A model generated the notes under the pieces. That model had not been told where the DNA came from, did not search any database, and worked only from the letters and a program-made list of their open reading frames with translations. A stretch of DNA of 64,000 nucleotides. Source: Chitinophaga sp. MM2321. GTDB taxonomy: Bacteria; Bacteroidota; Bacteroidia; Chitinophagales; Chitinophagaceae. Of this stretch, positions 36,217-45,509 are shown in pieces (position 1 is the first letter of the stretch; each line of letters opens with the position of its first letter). Location of the stretch: the NCBI RefSeq assembly GCF_964033635.1, contig NZ_OZ035533.1:4464001-4528000 (forward strand). The letters run 5' to 3'. The position numbers and the translations under genes were made by a program.

Positions 36217-37008
36217 ATGCTCAGAAAATTTCCTGCAATAGCAGTGCCATTGGCAGCCGTATCGCTCCTGTTTATGGCCGCCGGTTGCGGTAATACCAAC
36301 AGTGCGGCCCAGGAAGGCGCTGCCGGGGATAGCACCACCAAAGAAGCGGAATTCGTTTCCATCTTTGATGGCAAAACATTAAATGGCTGGGAAGGTGATT
36401 CCATTCACTGGAGCGTGCAGGACGGCAACATCGTTGGCGAAATAACGCCCGCCAATTTAATAAAAACCAACACCTTCCTCATCTGGAAAGGTGGACAGCC
36501 AGCCGATTTTGAACTCACCCTGGAATTCAAAATCACCAAGGAAGGGAATAGTGGTATCAACTACCGCAGTGTGGCAGTAGAAGATGTACCGCACGCACTG
36601 AAAGGCTACCAGGCAGATATAGATGGCGCCAACCACTACACCGGGCAGAACTACGAGGAACGCGGACGTACTACCCTGGCCTATCGCGGACAGGAAGTAA
36701 CCATTCCGGCTCCTACCTCCTCCCTGAAGGATGGCGTTAAAAACAACGCATGGACAGCCGCCATCGTTACCAAATCATTGGGCAGCGCGGATTCCTTACA
36801 AACACTGATTAAAAGCGAAGACTGGAACAAATGTCATTTAATCGTAAAAGGCAACCACCTCCAACATTATATCAATGACGTTTTAATGAGCGATGTAACC
36901 GACAACGATACCGTAAACGGAAAGTCAGCAGGTATGCTGGGCGTACAGGTACACGTAGGCGGACCGATGAAAGTAGCATATCGTAACATTATGCTGAAAC
37001 AGGAATAA
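36217..37008 (+). CDS. DUF1080 lipoprotein (3-keto-disaccharide hydrolase-like)
   Basis: 263 residues with a lipobox (AAGC24GNT), so envelope-anchored. DUF1080 (concanavalin-like jelly roll) starts at FVSIFDGKTLNGWEG and shows WSVQDGNIVGE, ELTLEFKITKEGNSGINYR and YQADIDG. Characterised DUF1080 proteins cleave 3-keto-glycosides. Last gene of the cluster: a perfect 51-bp inverted repeat begins at the last base of its stop codon. Together with the Gfo/Idh/MocA and TIM-barrel genes it suggests oxidative glycoside cleavage. Confidence 0.85.
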   Translation: MLRKFPAIAVPLAAVSLLFMAAGCGNTNSAAQEGAAGDSTTKEAEFVSIFDGKTLNGWEGDSIHWSVQDGNIVGEITPANLIKTNTFLIWKGGQPADFELTLEFKITKEGNSGINYRSVAVEDVPHALKGYQADIDGANHYTGQNYEERGRTTLAYRGQEVTIPAPTSSLKDGVKNNAWTAAIVTKSLGSADSLQTLIKSEDWNKCHLIVKGNHLQHYINDVLMSDVTDNDTVNGKSAGMLGVQVHVGGPMKVAYRNIMLKQE

Positions 37009-37163
37009 AATATTTGGGAATTTTTTGATTTACGTATTTAGATATTTAAAATGCAGCGGAGATTAACCTTAATGTTAAATTAAAAAATCATATCTCTACT
37101 GCATTTATTTTTCGCTGCATTTTAAATATCTAAATACGTAAATCAAAAAATTCCCAAATATTT
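37008..37163. repeat. Perfect 51-bp inverted repeat (giant hairpin)
   Basis: Arms 37008-37058 and 37113-37163 are exact reverse complements over 51 bases, with a 54-base loop that can pair further (GGAGAT with ATCTCT). The outer arm has TTTGGGAATT/TTTGATTT-like AT-rich units. The apex is ATGCAGCG...CGCTGCAT, followed inside the loop by GAGA. It begins at the DUF1080 stop. The same apex occurs in the hairpin at 38387-38514. Confidence 0.95.
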
Positions 37164-37215
37164 AATCTAGTTTTGCACCCTGAATGACTCCAAAAGGAGT
37201 GTGTTTGATTGAAAA

Positions 37216-38370
37216 ATGTTAATAGAAATTCAGCAGGAAAGCAATGCCAGGCAGTATAGAATAGCTACTTCCGTATTCTTTTTTATCTCTGGGCTGGGCT
37301 ACGCCACCTGGGCATCCAGGATACCTTCCATCCAACAGCAACTACATTTAAATGAAGCGCAATTGGGGGCAGTACTCTTTGCGCTGCCGATTGGCCTCAT
37401 GATAACGATGCCCATTACCGGCAAATTGCTGGGGAGCTTCAGCAGCCGTAAAATCATGGTGGTAGGCGCACTCGTCTTTAATCTCATCCTCAGTTTACCC
37501 GGTTTTACCACCAGCGTATGGCAATTGGCACTGATCCTCTTCTGCTTCGGATCATCCCGCAACCTCCTGAACCTGTCAATGAATGCACAGGCGGTACAGG
37601 TGCAATATCTCTATCCAAAGTCAATCATGACCACCTTTCACGGCATATGGAGCATTGCCGGTTTCGCCGGTGCCGCCATCGGTTACCTGATGGTATCCAT
37701 GCATGTGGCGCCCTCCTATCACCTGCTGGCTGTGAGCGCATTATTGTTGGTATTTACGCTGTACTATTATCCCAAATCATACCCCGACCAGCCAACACCG
37801 CAACTGGAAAAGAAACCAGTGTTTTCCCTGCCTGATAAATCATTGCTTAAATTTTCCTTTATCTGCTTCGCCTGTATGGCCACAGAAAATACGATGTATG
37901 ACTGGAGCAGTATCTACTTCCATAAAATAGTGGGTGGCTCCGGATCTGCTGCCACCGCCGCTTTTGTATTATACATGGTATCTATGACCATAGGCCGCTT
38001 TGCGGGCGACCGCCTCGTGGCAAAGCTGGGCATTAAAACCATGTTACGTAACAGCGGCTGGTTAATCTTCATCGGCCTGTTACTGGCCATCCTGCTGCCT
38101 TACCCTGTCACTACCGGCATCGGGTTCATCTTTACAGGACTGGGAGTAGCCTGTATCGTACCATTGGTTTTCAGTCTCGCAGGAAAATCAAAAAGCACCA
38201 ACAGCGGACAAACGCTGGCATCTATTTCTACCATCGGTTATATGGGCTTCCTCGTAGTACCACCATTAATCGGCTTTGTGGCACAGGCTTCCAGCCTGCG
38301 CTGGTCGTTTGGGATCATGGCTATATGCGGACTCGTAATTATATTGATGGTGGCAGGGATTAAAGAATAG
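37216..38370 (+). CDS. MFS transporter (YbjJ-like)
   Basis: 384 residues with about twelve membrane helices. The N-terminal FFFISGLGYATWASRIPSIQ and LNEAQLGAVLFALPIG are typical of the YbjJ-like MFS group. An FHGIWSIAGFAGAAIGY segment follows helix 4, and a conserved TENTMYDWSSIYF loop lies near residue 222. Substrate unknown; the neighbouring catabolic operon makes a sugar or aglycone conceivable. Bracketed by two hairpins of one family, 52 bases before the start and 17 bases after the stop. Confidence 0.85.
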   Translation: MLIEIQQESNARQYRIATSVFFFISGLGYATWASRIPSIQQQLHLNEAQLGAVLFALPIGLMITMPITGKLLGSFSSRKIMVVGALVFNLILSLPGFTTSVWQLALILFCFGSSRNLLNLSMNAQAVQVQYLYPKSIMTTFHGIWSIAGFAGAAIGYLMVSMHVAPSYHLLAVSALLLVFTLYYYPKSYPDQPTPQLEKKPVFSLPDKSLLKFSFICFACMATENTMYDWSSIYFHKIVGGSGSAATAAFVLYMVSMTIGRFAGDRLVAKLGIKTMLRNSGWLIFIGLLLAILLPYPVTTGIGFIFTGLGVACIVPLVFSLAGKSKSTNSGQTLASISTIGYMGFLVVPPLIGFVAQASSLRWSFGIMAICGLVIILMVAGIKE

Positions 38371-38386
38371 CTTAGACTATGCGGAA

Positions 38387-38514
38387 ATTTTGGGATTTAT
38401 GAATTTATGAATTTTGGGATTTGGAATGCAGCGGAGACTTAAGCATATGTGTTTATCTTTGCTGCATTCCAAATCCCAAAATTCGTAAATTCATAAATTC
38501 GTAAATCCCAAAAT
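38387..38514. repeat. Long inverted repeat with same apex as the 37008 hairpin
   Basis: Left arm 38387-38432 (46 bases) and right arm 38461-38514 (54 bases). The arms match except that the right one holds one extra 8-base unit (ATAAATTC-like), a sign of slippage. Outer units are ATTTTGGGATTTATGAA-like; the apex is AATGCAGCGGAGA...GCTGCATT. It fills the gap between two convergent stop codons (38370 and 38520). Confidence 0.9.
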
Positions 38515-38519
38515 AGGAA

Positions 38520-39632
38520 CTACAACTTGAAGAAAATCTTCCTCGTATACAACCAGTAACACATACCCCATTCCAGTACCAGTACTGCCAGGGCAGATAA
38601 AACTTCACTGATTCCTTCCGGTGTTCCTATCATCCCGGCAAAGCCTTTCACGAAGATACCGACAACGCCGTTTACCCATTGTACTCCCACCGTTTCAAAG
38701 AAAAGATAGATGAAAATAGCATTCATCCCTACAACCGTAGCGATCCAGGCATAACGCACATTTTTCTTAACATCTATCAGCCAGTATAACAGTGCCAGTA
38801 CAAGCATTACCCAACCACCGGATGCCAGGGCAAAAGAAGCAGTACTGATCCTTTTGATGATAGGCGTAATACCACTCCAATCCAGGCCAAAACCAAGTAC
38901 CAGTCCAATCAGACCGGCAACTACCAGCGTAAGGACTTTCTGACGGGATGATTTATCGCTGATGAGTAACTTACCCGCAAGCACGCCCCATATAGTATGC
39001 GCCGCAGTTGGAATGAAGTTGATGGTTACCCATCCGCCACCTCTGTTGATCTTACCCATCAATACCATGTCCATAAATGAGCCGAAATTATGGTCCTTTA
39101 TAAAGGGTTCTTCAAAACCCGGTACCAGGATGTAGCGATACATCAGGTCAGTGGCGATCAACAGTAAAATACTGAAAGCCAGCTGAAAACCATCCGAACG
39201 GCGGATAATGAGATAGGCAATCATAGTAGTTACGGCCAGTTGCGTGAGCACATTCCATAACTCCCATACTAACTTCCCGGAATACACGCAGTGTAAGGCA
39301 GTACCACAGATGAGCAGCTTCAGGCAACGCCAGGCAATATGCTTGAAATTTTGCCCCCAGGTGATCCCCTTCTTCGTTTTGTAATAATAAGAAATGTACA
39401 TGGCGGAACCTGCCATGGTCATGAATGCCGGCTGTACAAGATCCCAGGCACGCAGGCCATTCCATGGATGATGAAAGAACTGCTGCATAAAGCTATGGAA
39501 TATGCCAGTTGACTCCAGGTTGTTGAGTGACTTATACAGACGGGCACTCTCTCCTGCGAGGAGGATCATGATAAGCCCGCGCATAACATCCAGGGAAATG
39601 AGACGTTGATTAACGGTAGTGGAATTGTTCAT
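38520..39632 (-). CDS. NagX/HGSNAT-like acyltransferase-family membrane protein
   Basis: 370 residues with about ten membrane helices. It starts with RLISLDVMRGLIMILL, the signature of the COG4299/DUF5009 group related to heparan-alpha-glucosaminide N-acetyltransferase. PWNGLRAWDLVQPAFMTMAG follows. In several bacteria such proteins sit in N-acetylglucosamine loci (NagX) and are thought to transport or acetylate amino sugars. Here it is the last gene of a minus-strand locus with SusCD and GH20, which fits that theme. Confidence 0.8.
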   Translation of the reverse strand: MNNSTTVNQRLISLDVMRGLIMILLAGESARLYKSLNNLESTGIFHSFMQQFFHHPWNGLRAWDLVQPAFMTMAGSAMYISYYYKTKKGITWGQNFKHIAWRCLKLLICGTALHCVYSGKLVWELWNVLTQLAVTTMIAYLIIRRSDGFQLAFSILLLIATDLMYRYILVPGFEEPFIKDHNFGSFMDMVLMGKINRGGGWVTINFIPTAAHTIWGVLAGKLLISDKSSRQKVLTLVVAGLIGLVLGFGLDWSGITPIIKRISTASFALASGGWVMLVLALLYWLIDVKKNVRYAWIATVVGMNAIFIYLFFETVGVQWVNGVVGIFVKGFAGMIGTPEGISEVLSALAVLVLEWGMCYWLYTRKIFFKL

Positions 39633-39663
39633 TGTTCATAGTTATGGCACTTAAAGTAATAAT

Positions 39664-40530
39664 TTATTCCGGCATATTCAATAAAAAAGAAGGTGCCCCA
39701 TCATCCGGAATTGTGCCTAACTGTGTACTCCAATCATTGCTCGTAGCCACCATACCCAATCGTATAGCCGTTCCTGTGAATCCTTTTATTTTGGAACGGT
39801 CCAGTTTTCCTTCAAACCGCAGTACCCCATTCGCCTCAGAAATAGTCCCGATACTGAAAAAGTCGGTCCCCGACTGCGCATCAAAAGTAAAACCCGTCTG
39901 CGGACCAGTATGATAATACATGGCCATAGGAATGGCTGCCACGGCTGGCTTCAGCAGCAGTTGCCCTTCCAGCAGTACATCATAGGCGCCATCTGTAAAT
40001 AGTCCTGTCAGCAGGCCCGTACCGGGATTGTTATCTGCATCAATATAAATATCGAAAATATTGGCGTCTGCCAGCTTCGATGTCATTTCTACATAAAAGA
40101 ATACACTTTGTCCGTCGTAATCAAATTTTGCCTTTTTAAACACGCCGCCGGCAGGACCTGCGGTGATCATATTCTGGCTGATAGTATCCCAGTCGGCCAG
40201 GCTGTTATCATTCAGTTTCACCGGTGATGTTTTGGAGATACGGATCACGGTAGATCCTTCTGCAGTAACGCCGCCGGCAGATGTGGCATACAGTGTAGGC
40301 ACATATTTTCCTTTGCCCTTGTACGTATGCACCGGGCTTACATCGGTAGATTCGCTGCCATCGCCAAAATCCCACTTATAGGAAGTGGCGCCGGTGGTTT
40401 CATTGTTAAAGGTCACCTGGTTACCATCTACTGCAATCGTGTATACAACGAGTGGCTCCGGCGATGTTTCGTCCTTTTTACAGGCTGCCAGCAGGCATAA
40501 CAGGAAGATATATAATAATGTCTTTTGCAT
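39664..40530 (-). CDS. PKD-domain surface lipoprotein
   Basis: 288 residues. Lipobox C17 (LLAACKKD). A PKD domain follows with the classical YKWDFGDGSES near 51-61 and VHTYKGKGKY. The C-terminal part (about 100-288) is a beta-rich region with DIYIDADNNPGTGL, possibly glycan-binding. The position right after SusD is where SusE/F-type surface glycan-binding proteins are encoded, and that role is inferred. 12 bases separate it from the SusD gene. Confidence 0.75.
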   Translation of the reverse strand: MQKTLLYIFLLCLLAACKKDETSPEPLVVYTIAVDGNQVTFNNETTGATSYKWDFGDGSESTDVSPVHTYKGKGKYVPTLYATSAGGVTAEGSTVIRISKTSPVKLNDNSLADWDTISQNMITAGPAGGVFKKAKFDYDGQSVFFYVEMTSKLADANIFDIYIDADNNPGTGLLTGLFTDGAYDVLLEGQLLLKPAVAAIPMAMYYHTGPQTGFTFDAQSGTDFFSIGTISEANGVLRFEGKLDRSKIKGFTGTAIRLGMVATSNDWSTQLGTIPDDGAPSFLLNMPE

Positions 40531-40542
40531 GTTCAGTGTGTT

Positions 40543-42060
40543 TTAGGGATTCTGTACGCACAGTTTATTGGTTTCTGTTTCATCTATCGGAATGTAATAG
40601 ATGATCTTCGTATTATCCGGCTGGATGATCATACCGGCATAACCCGCCGGGTTCACAGCCAGGTTGATATCCGATTGTTTCAGACCGGGAAGATGATAGC
40701 CCCAATAGGTCCTGTTCATCGGCCGTTTGTTGCGGTATACATCAAAAGTGCGATGCCCTTCAAAGGCCAGTTCTATCCTTCTTTCTTTCAACACAATGTC
40801 CAGTGCGGTTTTACCGGAAGGCAGCTGCTTGTTGTACAAGGCATTTTCCAGTCCCCTGTTGCTGCGGATAAGATCCACATCATCAAGCGCCGCATTGGTT
40901 TGCCCCGCCTTGGCCGATGCTTCTGCACGATTCAGGTACATCTCCGATAAACGGAAAAGGATCGGTGAACTTAAAGTAGGACTACCGCCCTGTCCGGAAA
41001 ATTTGGAGATATAATAGATGTCAATCCCATTCTTTTGTTGCACAATCCCGTTATCATCTTTCAACGGCACAATATATTTCCAGCGTACATCTTCCGGGTG
41101 TGCAGCCATTGTATCTCTCAGCGAGGCGGATGCATATTCTTCACCCCAGCCGGAATTACCATCGGAAAAGATCATGGAAGCAATGGAACCAAATTTATGG
41201 TAGTCTTCCACCTCTGTAAAAGCCACGCAAAAAATAGTTTCGCTACCGTTTATAGCATTCGCAAATAAAGTGGGATAGGTAGCGGCAGTGGTTAAGGTAA
41301 AACGACCGGCATTAATCACTTTATTGGAATAATAAATGGTACTGTCATTTTTGCCTTCGTATAAATAAGCCCTGGACAACAGCGCCCAGGCGGCTTCCTG
41401 CGACGCATACTGGGCACCTCTTTGCTGGTTCATCAGGGCGGCGCCCTTTTCTGCATCTGCTACTATCTGCGCATATACATCTGATACGGTAGCCCGCTCT
41501 TTTTGCGGTGCATCACCGGTGGAAGTACGCAAAATAATGCCGGGTCCGGCCGGATTTTGTGTATATGGCATTGCAAACAGCTTCACCAGGTTGAAATGAC
41601 TGAAAGCCCGCAGAAAATAACATTCGCCCAACATCTGCTGCGTAGCTGCGTCGGGGTTAGTTACTTTCTCCACTGCTTCTATCACTGTATTTACATCGTT
41701 AATGATCTTATAAGAGATATACCAGAAATAACGTGTATTCGTTTGCGTGGGAGAATGACCAAGTGAGAAACTGTAAAACAAAGGATCCTCTGTTGTTTGT
41801 CCACATACAATATCATCACTCGCAAAATCCGACAACTGGAAATACTGGCGCAGGTACATATTATTATCATCTGTTGTACCATTAAACGTTACATGATCTT
41901 TCAACAGGGAATAAGCGCCGTTTACTGCATTCCTCAATCCTTCGGGGCTACTGGTAATCGTTTCAGTCGTCAGCGCATCCGTGGGATTTACATCCTTCAT
42001 GCAGCCCGTCTGCCAAAGCAGCAGTGGTAGTAATATCAATATTATTATAGCTGATTTCAT
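40543..42060 (-). CDS. SusD/RagB-family outer membrane lipoprotein
   Basis: 505 residues, lipobox C20 (QTGCMKD). SusD features: SPEGLRNAVNGAYSLL near 40-55, GECYFLRAFSHFNLVKLFAMPY, and the C-terminal RLSEMYLNRAEASAKAG and LKERRIELAFEGHRTFDVYR. Partner of the STN-containing SusC whose stop lies 15 bases upstream. It should capture the glycan that the GH20 enzyme and the transporter handle. Confidence 0.95.
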   Translation of the reverse strand: MKSAIIILILLPLLLWQTGCMKDVNPTDALTTETITSSPEGLRNAVNGAYSLLKDHVTFNGTTDDNNMYLRQYFQLSDFASDDIVCGQTTEDPLFYSFSLGHSPTQTNTRYFWYISYKIINDVNTVIEAVEKVTNPDAATQQMLGECYFLRAFSHFNLVKLFAMPYTQNPAGPGIILRTSTGDAPQKERATVSDVYAQIVADAEKGAALMNQQRGAQYASQEAAWALLSRAYLYEGKNDSTIYYSNKVINAGRFTLTTAATYPTLFANAINGSETIFCVAFTEVEDYHKFGSIASMIFSDGNSGWGEEYASASLRDTMAAHPEDVRWKYIVPLKDDNGIVQQKNGIDIYYISKFSGQGGSPTLSSPILFRLSEMYLNRAEASAKAGQTNAALDDVDLIRSNRGLENALYNKQLPSGKTALDIVLKERRIELAFEGHRTFDVYRNKRPMNRTYWGYHLPGLKQSDINLAVNPAGYAGMIIQPDNTKIIYYIPIDETETNKLCVQNP

Positions 42061-42075
42061 TATAGTAGTATTGAA

Positions 42076-45000
42076 TTAAAATCTGAAATTAATGTTGAAC
42101 AGGTACTGGCGGTTATTCGGATATTTAAAATCCGACACGCCGGGCATCACAAAAGAGCCGGGTGTAATAGTTGTTTGCGGGTCCTGTCCCAGGAAATTGG
42201 TAAACGTATGTACATTGTCTGCCGTAAAACCTACCGTGATGCCATCCAGCCGCAGCTTTTGCACCAACGATACCGGCAACTCATAACTCAAACTGATATT
42301 ACGGAGTGATAAGAAGCTGCCATCCTTTAAGAAACGGGTGGACGTCTGGGTGGAATTCGCAGAATTCTGTGGACTAGGTTCTGTGGCGTCATCTCCGGGC
42401 TGGGACCAGGTTTTGGAGCCAGCAGGTAATTTCACCTGGTTATAATAAGGTTCATTACCATCGTTTTCTACGAAGCGTAAGTTGTTACTGTAAATTTTAT
42501 TGCCGGAAAGGAAGTATACATTCACACCTAAAGTCACACCTTTGTACCGGAAGCTGTTTGTCATCCCGCCCTGGAATTTCGGCAGTGCTGATCCTACTTC
42601 CTGGTAGGTGGCGCTGGCGTAATCAGAGGTAGCGGAACGGTTGCCATCTTTATCCACAACTTCCCATAAAGGCGCACCATTATCTTTATCTACACCCAGC
42701 CATTTAGGCATATAAAATTCGTACAGGTTGCCACCATTGCGGTAGATCTGTGAGATGCTCCAGGTAGACTGTGTATTGATGATACTGTTCGGGAATTTTT
42801 GCAGCTTGTTGGTATTGAAGTTGATATTAAAATCTGTACTCCATTCAAAAGAACGGCTGCGGATATTGACAGAGCCGATACTCAGTTCAATACCGTTGTT
42901 CACAAGTTCTCCCACGTTTTGCCATCTCGTTTCAAAACCAACAGACAATGGCTGGGATACCTGCAATAACAGGTTTTTGGTGACGTTGTTATATACATCT
43001 ACGGTAACGTCTATACGCTTAAATAAACTGACATCCAGGCCCGCATTCCACTGGTATTTACTTTCCCAGGTGAGGTCCGGACTTGGCAGTTGTGAAGGTG
43101 TAGCCGCTGTCTGGGAATTATATTTGCTGGTCAGTGAAAACAGTGCCAGGTAACGCGCAGAGCCGATGTCCTGCGTACCGGTCACCCCATAGCTCAATCT
43201 TAACTTCAGGTTATTGATAGCCTCACTTTCTTTCAGGAATGATTCATTGCTCATCAGCCAGGCAGCAGATATCGATGGAAAAGGTGCGTAGCGGTTATCC
43301 GGTGTAAAGTTGGAAGAACCATCCACCCGGTAAGAACCTGTCAGAAAATATTTATCAAGATAACTGTAATTCACCTGCGAGATGAACGACTGGATAATGG
43401 CCTGATCATAGCTGCCATTTACCTGCTGATTATTGCTCACCACATTCAATACTTTAAGGCCCTGCGGCAGCCCTTTTCCGGAAGCGCCCAGGATCTCGGT
43501 ATTACTACCTTCAAATGCCAGTCCGGCCAACCCGCTGAGATGATGATCTCCTAAACGGAAGTCAAACTTAAGCAGGTCATTGGAGATATAGCCATAATTG
43601 AGTGTACTCAGCTCGGCCAGATAACCGGTGCCATGGTATTGCCCCGCTACCCCGGATGAATAAAACGATTTGTTTTTATTATAGCCAACAGAAACCCTGT
43701 TGGTACTGGAAAAAGTAAGCCAGCTGGTAATACCGGCAGTTAGTCCCAGGTCGTAGTTCGCATCAAAATTTTTATAAGGATGCTCAGAGTTATCGATGGT
43801 GTGTATAGGATTCACTTTGTCGCGCGACCACCATTTGAATGGGGCATTCCCATCTACATACAACGGCTTGCCCACGCTGTCATATGGATTATCCCACGGC
43901 ATATTCAGGTAGGCATAGTACACATCATTGTAGTCGTAGCTTTTGCCCGATGTACCGCTGATATTAATATTATTGGTAAGGCTGATATTTTTTGTAAAAT
44001 GATAGGTAGAATTGGCGCGCAGATTTACCCGTTGATAGTTGGTATTCCGGAACGTTCCTTTTTCATTGTAGTAGGAAAGGCCCAGATAATAATCGGCTTT
44101 TTCTGTTTTGCCGCTGGCAGATAAATAGATGTTCTGCATGGGTGCGCGGCGGAACATGTCTGTTAACCAGTTATAGTTCTGATCGCGCAGGGCCAGTGGT
44201 CGTTCATTGTAAAATTTAAGCAGATCAATTTTATAGGAGTTATCGGTATTACCGGGGATATAATCGCGGTAATATTCTTTCTGATGTTCGTATAATTCGC
44301 TTCCGTTCATCATATCCATCGTACCAAAGTCGGGTGTACGGAAGCCGGTAGTGATCTTTGCCTGGAACCGTGTTTTCCCTGATGCCGCTCTTTTGGTGGT
44401 GATGATGATAACGCCCGCATTGGCTTGTGAGCCGTACATGGCGGTGGCACCGGCATCTTTCAGCACGGTTACATTTTCAATATCATTGGGATCATAATTT
44501 CCGCCGATGATCCCGTCTACTACTACCAGCGGGCTTTGCGAAGCATTCACGGAAGAGATGCCGCGCATGCGTATTTCCGATGCTGCACCGGGTACACCGG
44601 AGCTGCTTACCACCTGTAAGCCTGCTACCTTGCCTTGCAGCATGGTACCTACATCGTTGGTGGTTACATCTTTCAGTTTACCTGCATCTACAACAGTAAC
44701 GGCACTGGTGAGTTCACTTTTCTTTTTGTCGGAGTAGCCTACCACCACCACCTGGTCAAGCTGACTGCTGGAGGGTTGTAAGGTTACCTGCATGCCTTGT
44801 CTGGCTGGCAGTTCCTGTTTATCATAACCGGTAAAAGTAAATACGAGCATATCGCCCGGATTAGCGGAGATGGTAAATTGTCCGTTGCCATTGGTGGCGA
44901 TGCCGCGGCTGGTTCCTTTTACGATAACGGTGGCGCCGGGCAGGGAGGTGCCATCAACTGCATTTACCACACCGGAAATTCTACTCAGTGTATCCATTTC

Positions 45001-45375
45001 CGTTAGTGACTGTGTTTTGCTTTTGATCACAAACACACCGTTATGTACACTGTAGGTTACCGGCTGATCCAGCAGGCATTTTTCGAGTACTTGTTCCACC
45101 GTAGCAGCGTTTACCTGCAGGGTTACCCTGCCGGCATCTTTCAGGACTGATTCATTATACACGATAGTAGCTCCTGATTGCATGATGATCTCCGCAAACA
45201 CCTGTTGTAGTGGCATATTTTTCACGGAAAGCGTGACGCCCTGTGAAAAACCGCGCGCGCTTACATGCAGGCAGGCAATCAGGATAAGCAATGTGGTCAT
45301 TTTCATAACCCGTGTGATTTTGGTAAATAAAAGTCCCCTGGGGAGAAACCATGTCTCCTTAAAGTTTAATTGCAT
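42076..45375 (-). CDS. SusC/RagA-family TonB receptor with N-terminal STN signalling domain
   Basis: 1099 residues. A basic leader of about 24 residues precedes a hydrophobic signal (MTTLLILIACLHVSA). The STN domain spans about 45-120 (SVKNMPLQQVFAEIIMQSG, TVEQVLEKCL). A CarboxypepD-like domain (DGTSLPGATVIVKGTSRG) and plug (QVVVVGYSDKKKSELTSAV) follow, then a barrel ending FNINFRF. The STN domain contacts a FecR-type anti-sigma factor, and fecR and an ECF sigma gene lie directly upstream. This is a trans-envelope relay in which substrate binding triggers sigma release. Translation may start at the internal MKMTTLL. Confidence 0.95.
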   Translation of the reverse strand: MQLNFKETWFLPRGLLFTKITRVMKMTTLLILIACLHVSARGFSQGVTLSVKNMPLQQVFAEIIMQSGATIVYNESVLKDAGRVTLQVNAATVEQVLEKCLLDQPVTYSVHNGVFVIKSKTQSLTEMDTLSRISGVVNAVDGTSLPGATVIVKGTSRGIATNGNGQFTISANPGDMLVFTFTGYDKQELPARQGMQVTLQPSSSQLDQVVVVGYSDKKKSELTSAVTVVDAGKLKDVTTNDVGTMLQGKVAGLQVVSSSGVPGAASEIRMRGISSVNASQSPLVVVDGIIGGNYDPNDIENVTVLKDAGATAMYGSQANAGVIIITTKRAASGKTRFQAKITTGFRTPDFGTMDMMNGSELYEHQKEYYRDYIPGNTDNSYKIDLLKFYNERPLALRDQNYNWLTDMFRRAPMQNIYLSASGKTEKADYYLGLSYYNEKGTFRNTNYQRVNLRANSTYHFTKNISLTNNINISGTSGKSYDYNDVYYAYLNMPWDNPYDSVGKPLYVDGNAPFKWWSRDKVNPIHTIDNSEHPYKNFDANYDLGLTAGITSWLTFSSTNRVSVGYNKNKSFYSSGVAGQYHGTGYLAELSTLNYGYISNDLLKFDFRLGDHHLSGLAGLAFEGSNTEILGASGKGLPQGLKVLNVVSNNQQVNGSYDQAIIQSFISQVNYSYLDKYFLTGSYRVDGSSNFTPDNRYAPFPSISAAWLMSNESFLKESEAINNLKLRLSYGVTGTQDIGSARYLALFSLTSKYNSQTAATPSQLPSPDLTWESKYQWNAGLDVSLFKRIDVTVDVYNNVTKNLLLQVSQPLSVGFETRWQNVGELVNNGIELSIGSVNIRSRSFEWSTDFNINFNTNKLQKFPNSIINTQSTWSISQIYRNGGNLYEFYMPKWLGVDKDNGAPLWEVVDKDGNRSATSDYASATYQEVGSALPKFQGGMTNSFRYKGVTLGVNVYFLSGNKIYSNNLRFVENDGNEPYYNQVKLPAGSKTWSQPGDDATEPSPQNSANSTQTSTRFLKDGSFLSLRNISLSYELPVSLVQKLRLDGITVGFTADNVHTFTNFLGQDPQTTITPGSFVMPGVSDFKYPNNRQYLFNINFRF

Positions 45376-45440
45376 ACTTTTAATAAGGTTTAGAATTCTT
45401 AAATGATCTTTTGCTGATCTTACAGGATGCTGGACTTTCG

Positions 45441-45464
45441 CCGGGGGTGTGTCACCACCTCCGG
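45441..45464. other. GC-rich hairpin between fecR and susC
   Basis: CCGGGGGTGT and CCACCTCCGG arms (45441-45450, 45455-45464) pair with two mismatches. The minus-strand text GACACACCCCCGGC resembles GACACCCCCGGC in the hairpin upstream of the ECF gene (47321-47339). No T-run follows in the sense of transcription. It may be an attenuator or a protein site. Confidence 0.35.
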
Positions 45465-45509
45465 TTTTCCATTGTTCATAGTTTATTCATACGTTATTTT
45501 TTTACAGGT

